In this document: positions 35,418 through 39,165 of the stretch, piece by piece | How positions within the stretch are numbered: the stretch's first letter is position 1 | Layout: each line of letters starts with the position of its first letter | Assembly: GCF_900119185.1 (NCBI RefSeq) | Contig: NZ_FPJE01000035.1 | Span: forward strand, 3,232-42,396 | Source: Sinomicrobium oceani | Lineage (GTDB): Bacteria > Bacteroidota > Bacteroidia > Flavobacteriales > Flavobacteriaceae | DNA length: 39,165 nt | Reading direction: 5' to 3' | Program-made: the position numbers and the translations under genes | The notes under the pieces: model-generated | What the model was told of the DNA's origin: nothing | Seen by the model: only the letters and a program-made list of their open reading frames with translations | The model's database searches: none

Positions 35418-36087
35418 GCCTATTTATGATGTAACCCCTTTTACATTAATGGACTACCCGGGACACACAGCCTGTATTGTTTGGTTTTCGGGATGTAACA
35501 TGCGTTGTCCGTACTGCTACAATCCGGATATTGTGAAGCGTAAAGGAAGGCTCTCGGTCTCGGAAGTACTTACGTTTCTGGAAAAAAGACAAGGGTTGTT
35601 ACAGGGGGTTGTGCTCAGTGGAGGGGAGTGCTTACTGCACCCGGCAGCCTTTGAAGTTGCTTCCCGCGCCAAAAAAATGGGATTTCTGGTCAAGGCCGAT
35701 ACCAATGGTAGTTGCCCTGAAATGCTAAAAAAATTATTGGACTGCTCCTTACTCGATGGCGTCTCTCTCGATTTTAAGGCATTGCCGGAGCGGGAAACAG
35801 CAGTTACGGGAAAGTCTTTTTTCAGTCATTTTTGCCGGTCTCTGGAATTACTGGTGTCTGCGGCAACAGACTTTGAGGTACGCACTACCATACACAGCTC
35901 CCTGTTGTCGGAGAATGACCTGTTGAAAATGGGGGCTTTTCTGTGGCATAGCGGGTACCGGGGCACATATTACCTGCAACGATTTATGAGTGGAGTAGAT
36001 ACGCTCGGATCGCTTCCTCCGGATGGAAATACGATTTCCGAAGCGTGTCTTTCGCGGTTTCCGTTAACTACCAAACTCAGGAATTGA
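35377..36087 (+). CDS. nrdG: Anaerobic ribonucleotide reductase activating enzyme
   Basis: A 236-residue radical-SAM enzyme that creates the glycyl radical on the reductase. The 4Fe-4S motif CNMRCPYC (C40, C44, C47) is followed by YNPDIV, VLSGGECLLHP, DTNGSCPEML and LLDGVSLDFKAL, all typical of this activase group. The family starts with KPIYDVTPFTLMDYPGHTACIVWF, so the start must lie upstream of it. The candidate is GTG at 35377, which places the first 41 bases inside the small glycyl-radical ORF. It is the last gene of the operon and converges on the TetR gene four bases away. Confidence 0.92.
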   Translation: MSIGNVHISAKRHKPIYDVTPFTLMDYPGHTACIVWFSGCNMRCPYCYNPDIVKRKGRLSVSEVLTFLEKRQGLLQGVVLSGGECLLHPAAFEVASRAKKMGFLVKADTNGSCPEMLKKLLDCSLLDGVSLDFKALPERETAVTGKSFFSHFCRSLELLVSAATDFEVRTTIHSSLLSENDLLKMGAFLWHSGYRGTYYLQRFMSGVDTLGSLPPDGNTISEACLSRFPLTTKLRN

Positions 36088-36091
36088 GTTT

Positions 36092-36733
36092 TTAATTTTC
36101 ATAAGTCCAGTCCAGTATGTTGCTGATCGCTTTTTTTATCCTTTCCTGGTCTTCTGTTCTATTGAAGTTCATTTCGCAGAAAGTGCTGTTATCTGCTTTG
36201 GCATGAAGTACGGTAAAATAGATGCCTCCCAAAAGCAGGGAAGCTACAGCACGGAGGTCGGTATCCGGTTTTCCGCTTTCCTCGAGTTCCTCATCAGCGA
36301 GGTGGAAGAAGGAATTACTGAGTTTCTCACGCTCCGTGCATATTTTGTTCATGATCTCATTACTCTCGCTGACTTGCCAGAGTACTACTTTCTGCATTTC
36401 GTCGTTATTCGATAAATATTCAAAAAGGCTTGTTAGCAGCGCTTCCAGAATTGACTTTGTGGATTTCGGTTTCTTTTCGCTTAATTTTTTTTCCGCATTT
36501 TCGGCTGCCGCAACCCAATAATCCTGTCCGGTAATATATATTCTGATGAGATTGTCGACAGATCCGAAATACAATGAGATAAGACGGCGGCTAAGGCCGG
36601 CAGTTTTGGCTATGTTGGTAGCTGTCAAACCGGTATATCCTTTGGTCTTGATAACTTTTCCGACAGCCTGAATTAACTTGGCTTTGGACCTTTCCTTATC
36701 GTTAGATACCCCCTTATACTTTTTTCGTACCAT
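36092..36733 (-). CDS. TetR/AcrR-family transcriptional regulator
   Basis: A 213-residue dimeric repressor. The N-terminal helix-turn-helix (residues about 14-60, KAKLIQAVGKVIKTKGYTGLTATNIAKTAGLSRRLISLYFGSVDNLI) is a clear TetR domain. The C-terminal all-helical ligand domain (about 70-213) matches nothing I can name. Upstream at about 36755-36770 is GTTAA-TTA-TTAAC, a small inverted repeat that might be its own operator. The gene is co-directional with, and 83 bp downstream of, the alpha-oxoamine synthase gene. It may control that gene or sense a lipid-like ligand; this is inference from position. Confidence 0.85.
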   Translation of the reverse strand: MVRKKYKGVSNDKERSKAKLIQAVGKVIKTKGYTGLTATNIAKTAGLSRRLISLYFGSVDNLIRIYITGQDYWVAAAENAEKKLSEKKPKSTKSILEALLTSLFEYLSNNDEMQKVVLWQVSESNEIMNKICTEREKLSNSFFHLADEELEESGKPDTDLRAVASLLLGGIYFTVLHAKADNSTFCEMNFNRTEDQERIKKAISNILDWTYEN

Positions 36734-36816
36734 CAGAGAACATATTTGTAATGCTCAAAGTTAATTATTAACAATGATTTTTCATACTTATATGTAAGGA
36801 ATAGTCATAAAAAATT

Positions 36817-38100
36817 TTATGTATGTCTTTCGTACTTAGATATTTTGAGTTTTTGATTCACATATTCGAAGGCGTTAAGGGCTTTGTCCAGATGTTCCCG
36901 GGTGTGTGTAGCCATGAGGCTGGTACGGATCCTGGCATCTTTACGGGAGACCCCCGGGTAAACGATACAGTTGGCGTAAACCCCGGCATCAAACAACAAT
37001 CTTGCCGCCATGGCAGTTTTATGGGCATCTCCGATTTTAACGGGGATTATAGGAGATTCCGTGCTGCCTATATCGAGTTTCAGGTCGAGCAGCCCTTTTT
37101 TAAAATAGTCCGCATTTTTCGCGAGGGCATATCTCCAGTGTGGTTCTTCATCTATCAGGTCCATGGCTTTCAGCAAGCCCGCGGAAGCTGGGGTTGCGGT
37201 AGAGGAAAAAACCTGCTGTCGTGATTGAAATTTGAGATAATTGGCTATCTCGGGACGGCTCACTATAAAACCACCGATATGGCCAAAAGCTTTACTGAGT
37301 GTCCCGGAAATAATATCTACCTTGTCCAGGAGTCCGAAATGTTCGATACATCCCCTGCCGTTTTTTCCGATAACCCCTATGCCATGTGCATCATCGACCA
37401 TCAGATAGGCCCCGTACTGTTTGGTCAATGCATATATTTCGTCCATTCTGGCAAAATCCCCATCCTGGGAGTAGACCCCGTCTATAATGACTAACCGGGT
37501 GAGATACCGGGATTGTGATTCTTTGAGCGCACGTTCCAGGCGGTCTGTATGATTATGAGGGAACCGCTTGATATTGGTGTGTAAGAGTCCTTCGTATATG
37601 CTGGCGTGTACGGCCATATCTACGATAGCACAATCTTTTTCCCCCAATAGTGCAAGTAATGTTGCACTGTTGGCCGTATACCCTGTAGTATAGACAATAC
37701 TGGACTCCTTCGGGCGGCCGAAAAAGGCAGATATCTTATTCTCAAGTTCCAGATGGTAGGTGTGGTAGCCGCCGATCAGGGGAGAAGCCCCAGCTCCGGT
37801 TCCGTAATCCGCTATCCCCTTAATGGCGGCAGCTTTTACCTCCGGATGCTGTGTAAAATTGAGGTAATCATTAGATACCAGGCTCACACATTCTTTCGGG
37901 GCGTCATGATACGGAGAACGCACTTCTATGCTGGGACCGCAACCGTTGGTGACAAAACGAAAGTTCATCTGCCCGTCGGTATGCATAAAATCCGTAAAAT
38001 CTTTGAAAATGCCGGCTCTTTGAAAAACGTCAAGATCCGGAATAGACTCGAAGTCCTTGAAGCTTGCCTTGCTGAAGGTAATATTGTGTTTGTCAGACAT
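36817..38100 (-). CDS. PLP-dependent alpha-oxoamine synthase (serine palmitoyltransferase / cysteate acyltransferase / KBL type)
   Basis: A 427-residue fold-type I PLP enzyme that condenses an amino acid with an acyl thioester. The PLP Lys is K270 in SGTLSKAFGHIGG. H165 (MAVHAS) would stack on the cofactor, and D236/H239 are in VDDAHGIGVIG. SNDYLNFTQHPEVKAAA and GTGAGASPLIGGYHTYHLELE are family hallmarks. An N-terminal extension of about 60 residues (GIFKDFTDFMHTDGQMNFRF) sets it apart from short KBL and BioF proteins. In Bacteroidota such enzymes make sphingoid bases (serine palmitoyltransferase) or capnine for sulfonolipids (cysteate acyltransferase); I cannot choose between them. Two palindromic operators lie upstream. 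Confidence 0.85.
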   Translation of the reverse strand: MSDKHNITFSKASFKDFESIPDLDVFQRAGIFKDFTDFMHTDGQMNFRFVTNGCGPSIEVRSPYHDAPKECVSLVSNDYLNFTQHPEVKAAAIKGIADYGTGAGASPLIGGYHTYHLELENKISAFFGRPKESSIVYTTGYTANSATLLALLGEKDCAIVDMAVHASIYEGLLHTNIKRFPHNHTDRLERALKESQSRYLTRLVIIDGVYSQDGDFARMDEIYALTKQYGAYLMVDDAHGIGVIGKNGRGCIEHFGLLDKVDIISGTLSKAFGHIGGFIVSRPEIANYLKFQSRQQVFSSTATPASAGLLKAMDLIDEEPHWRYALAKNADYFKKGLLDLKLDIGSTESPIIPVKIGDAHKTAMAARLLFDAGVYANCIVYPGVSRKDARIRTSLMATHTREHLDKALNAFEYVNQKLKISKYERHT

Positions 38101-38138
38101 AATGCAATAGTATTACTAAGTTGTTATTGTGGTTTACT

Positions 38139-38252
38139 CAAAGATATAATATAAAATTCCCAATAGCGGGAAAGTTTTCTGTAGCGTACTATTTTTTTAA
38201 TGTAAAAAAGCTCCCGTAAATTTTCCCGATAACGGGAAAATTTGTAATTTTG
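38139..38252. promoter_or_regulatory. Divergent promoters with two copies of a TTCCCRATARCGGGAA operator
   Basis: Copy 1, TTCCCAATAGCGGGAA, is at 38157-38172. Copy 2, TTCCCGATAACGGGAA, is at 38223-38238 inside the perfect 8+8 bp inverted repeat TTTTCCCGATAACGGGAAAA (38221-38240). The two 16-mers differ at two positions, and their centres are 66 bp apart. Minus-strand TATCTTTG (38139-38146) gives a -7 box for the alpha-oxoamine synthase, next to copy 1. Plus-strand TAATTTTG (38245-38252) gives a -7 box next to copy 2, pointing into the gene-poor region. One regulator could therefore act on both directions. Confidence 0.6.
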
Positions 38253-38616
38253 GACCATTATTAAGGTTGGTTTAGACTTAATGTGTTGTTATTTAGGTTT
38301 TTAGTATAGCATAATGCGCTGCAATGCTCGCCGAAAGGATGGAGGTCCTGGATGCATCGTTTTTTATTTCGGATGTGTTGATTTAACTGAGAGTAGTTTT
38401 GGAGGTTTGACACAGACAACGGAGGAGTACAGCGTACACGGCGATGTGAAGAATAATATTATGGGGGTAAATGGTATTATTTGGGGATCATTGCAGCATC
38501 ATTATATATGCTGCAGATTCATGCAGGATATCAAAAGAATATAATCTTTTCATCTCTGTTTTTAAGAGAGAAAGAACGATTTATTTCTTAACACTTTAAT
38601 TTGTTATGGTTACATT

Positions 38617-38643
38617 GGGGCTGTTATTTCATATAACAGCCTC
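38617..38643 (+). terminator. Terminator-like hairpin in the gene-poor region
   Basis: GGGGCTGTTAT and ATAACAGCCTC form an 11-bp stem (one wobble) with a TTCAT loop. A GTTTTTAT run begins seven bases later. No confident gene precedes it on the plus strand, but a rightward promoter candidate at 38245-38252 does. Confidence 0.5.
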
Positions 38644-38694
38644 GTGTGTTTTTATAAACGACTGTAAACAAGTTTTTTATTCACAATGTAATCT

Positions 38695-38725
38695 GGATCA
38701 TTCCTATTTTGTTGTGACTACGCAA
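38695..38725. repeat. Second copy of the insertion-sequence end
   Basis: A 31-base stretch beginning GGATCATTCC and ending ACTACGCAA repeats the segment at 38868-38898 in the same orientation with about three differences. It has no transposase attached, so it looks like a solo remnant of a related element. Confidence 0.55.
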
Positions 38726-38867
38726 TAATATTTACTTGATAGGGCCCTGGTTATTTCGTCGCCTATCGAAAAATGTACTATTCTCTTCTTCCGAAAAATA
38801 GAATGTGTAAGGAGTTGTTTGCGGTAGCCCGTTATATGTCCTATACTTTCCTTATATGTATGGTCAC

Positions 38868-38898
38868 GGATCATTCCCATTTGTTGTGGACTACGCAA
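38868..38898. repeat. Insertion-sequence end overlapping the transposase stop codon
   Basis: This 31-base copy (GGATCATTCC...ACTACGCAA) includes the last codons and stop of the minus-strand transposase and the sequence just beyond. That is where the terminal repeat of an ISL3-like element would lie. The opposite end is outside the window. Confidence 0.5.
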
Positions 38899-39165
38899 AA
38901 ATTCTGGATAATCTAAATAGGAAAAACTCAGTATTCTTCACCCCTCTAAATTGAGCGCTAAAGGCTTTTATTTTGGCATTAAAGGATTCTGCTGAGGCAT
39001 TGGTACTTCTGTTTACAAAGTAGTTTAGGATAGATCGATAATTCAAGCTGATGCTGTTGGCTACGGTTTGGAAGCTTTTAAACCCGGATTCTTCAACTTG
39101 CTTATACCAATGTGCTAATTTGGTATAGGCTATTTTTATATCTGTATTCTGGTTAAATATATTTC
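38891..39165 (-). CDS. ISL3-like transposase, C-terminal part (cut by window edge)
   Basis: The last 90 codons of a minus-strand transposase, open at the window edge; the stop is at 38891-38893. The translation reads through LAHWYKQVEESGFKSF and LNYFVNRSTNASAESFNAKI to FRGVKNTEFFLFRLSRIFA. The NASAESFNAKIKAF...FRGV stretch with its Glu is the end of the DDE domain of ISL3-type transposases (the ISAon1-like group in Bacteroidota). The remainder of the protein and the catalytic Asp residues lie beyond the window, so I cannot tell whether the element is intact. Confidence 0.8.
   Translation of the reverse strand, partial: NIFNQNTDIKIAYTKLAHWYKQVEESGFKSFQTVANSISLNYRSILNYFVNRSTNASAESFNAKIKAFSAQFRGVKNTEFFLFRLSRIFA

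Larger units (their letters stand above)
38101..38890. other. AT-rich intergenic region with operators, an orphan promoter and IS-end copies
   Basis: No confident gene lies in these 790 bases. A 76-codon frame (38314-38544, plus) matches nothing I know and has no clear ribosome-binding site. What it does hold is listed separately: the paired palindromes and divergent -7 boxes (38139-38252), a strong hairpin (38617-38643) and two copies of an insertion-sequence end (38695-38725 and 38868-38898). Confidence 0.5.

Noticed and set aside
38704-38898. 64-codon open frame between the two insertion-sequence ends
   Set aside because: It begins and ends within the repeat copies and matches no known transposase part.

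Overview
The window looks like a chromosomal segment from a member of the Flavobacteriaceae (phylum Bacteroidota). The evidence is lineage-typical proteins (DUF6438 lipoprotein, DUF4834, DUF6146 and DUF6787-type proteins, the PF13557-type outer-membrane protein), the YfhO / glycosyltransferase / flippase run, and repeated matches to the Bacteroidota promoter pattern (TTG or TTTG, then about 14-21 bases, then TAnnTTTG). Both ends (about 1-1200 and 38100-39165) are AT-rich and gene-poor. The right edge carries part of an ISL3-like transposase. No rRNA, tRNA, CRISPR array or prophage was seen.

Layout. 652-1179: small lipoprotein. 1428-6704: sugar-degradation locus with GH43 and GH51 enzymes on + and a convergent GH97 enzyme on -, with no SusC/SusD pair. 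6870-15039 (-): membrane protein, catalase-peroxidase KatG, PheT, a GNAT-like protein and an outer-membrane transporter-like protein. 15272-20948 (+): DUF4834, YfhO, GT4 glycosyltransferase and MOP flippase, probably an envelope-glycan operon. 20999-25548: Arg-rich secreted protein, LolD-type ATPase, MsrA, DUF4269, FolE and a small membrane protein.

25676-28941 reads as a zinc-homeostasis locus. A MerC-like membrane protein diverges from an ABC ATPase, an FtsX-type permease with a His-rich extracytoplasmic stretch, a DUF3299-like secreted protein and a Fur/Zur-family regulator. The divergent promoter holds three related 15-bp motifs that overlap the core promoter elements.

28938-32239 (-): DUF6787, DUF6146, NadB and NadA. 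Divergent from nadA is an anaerobic ribonucleotide reductase operon (32389-36087): a thioredoxin-fold protein, NrdD, a 50-codon ORF and NrdG. The most striking observation is here. The 705-residue NrdD stops just after its C-terminal zinc site and has no glycyl-radical motif. The missing motif (RVMGY...RPV...FN.GK..E...R..YF) is encoded 124 bp downstream in another frame as a separate 50-residue protein, placed between nrdD and nrdG. This is a split class III ribonucleotide reductase with a detached radical domain, similar in concept to GrcA/YfiD for pyruvate formate-lyase. A perfect palindrome lies exactly midway between the -7 boxes of the nadA and trx-nrdD promoters, where a CRP/FNR-type regulator could act on both.

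36092-38100 (-): a TetR regulator and an alpha-oxoamine synthase (serine palmitoyltransferase / cysteate acyltransferase / KBL-type), preceded by two copies of a TTCCCRATARCGGGAA operator-like palindrome and an orphan rightward promoter.
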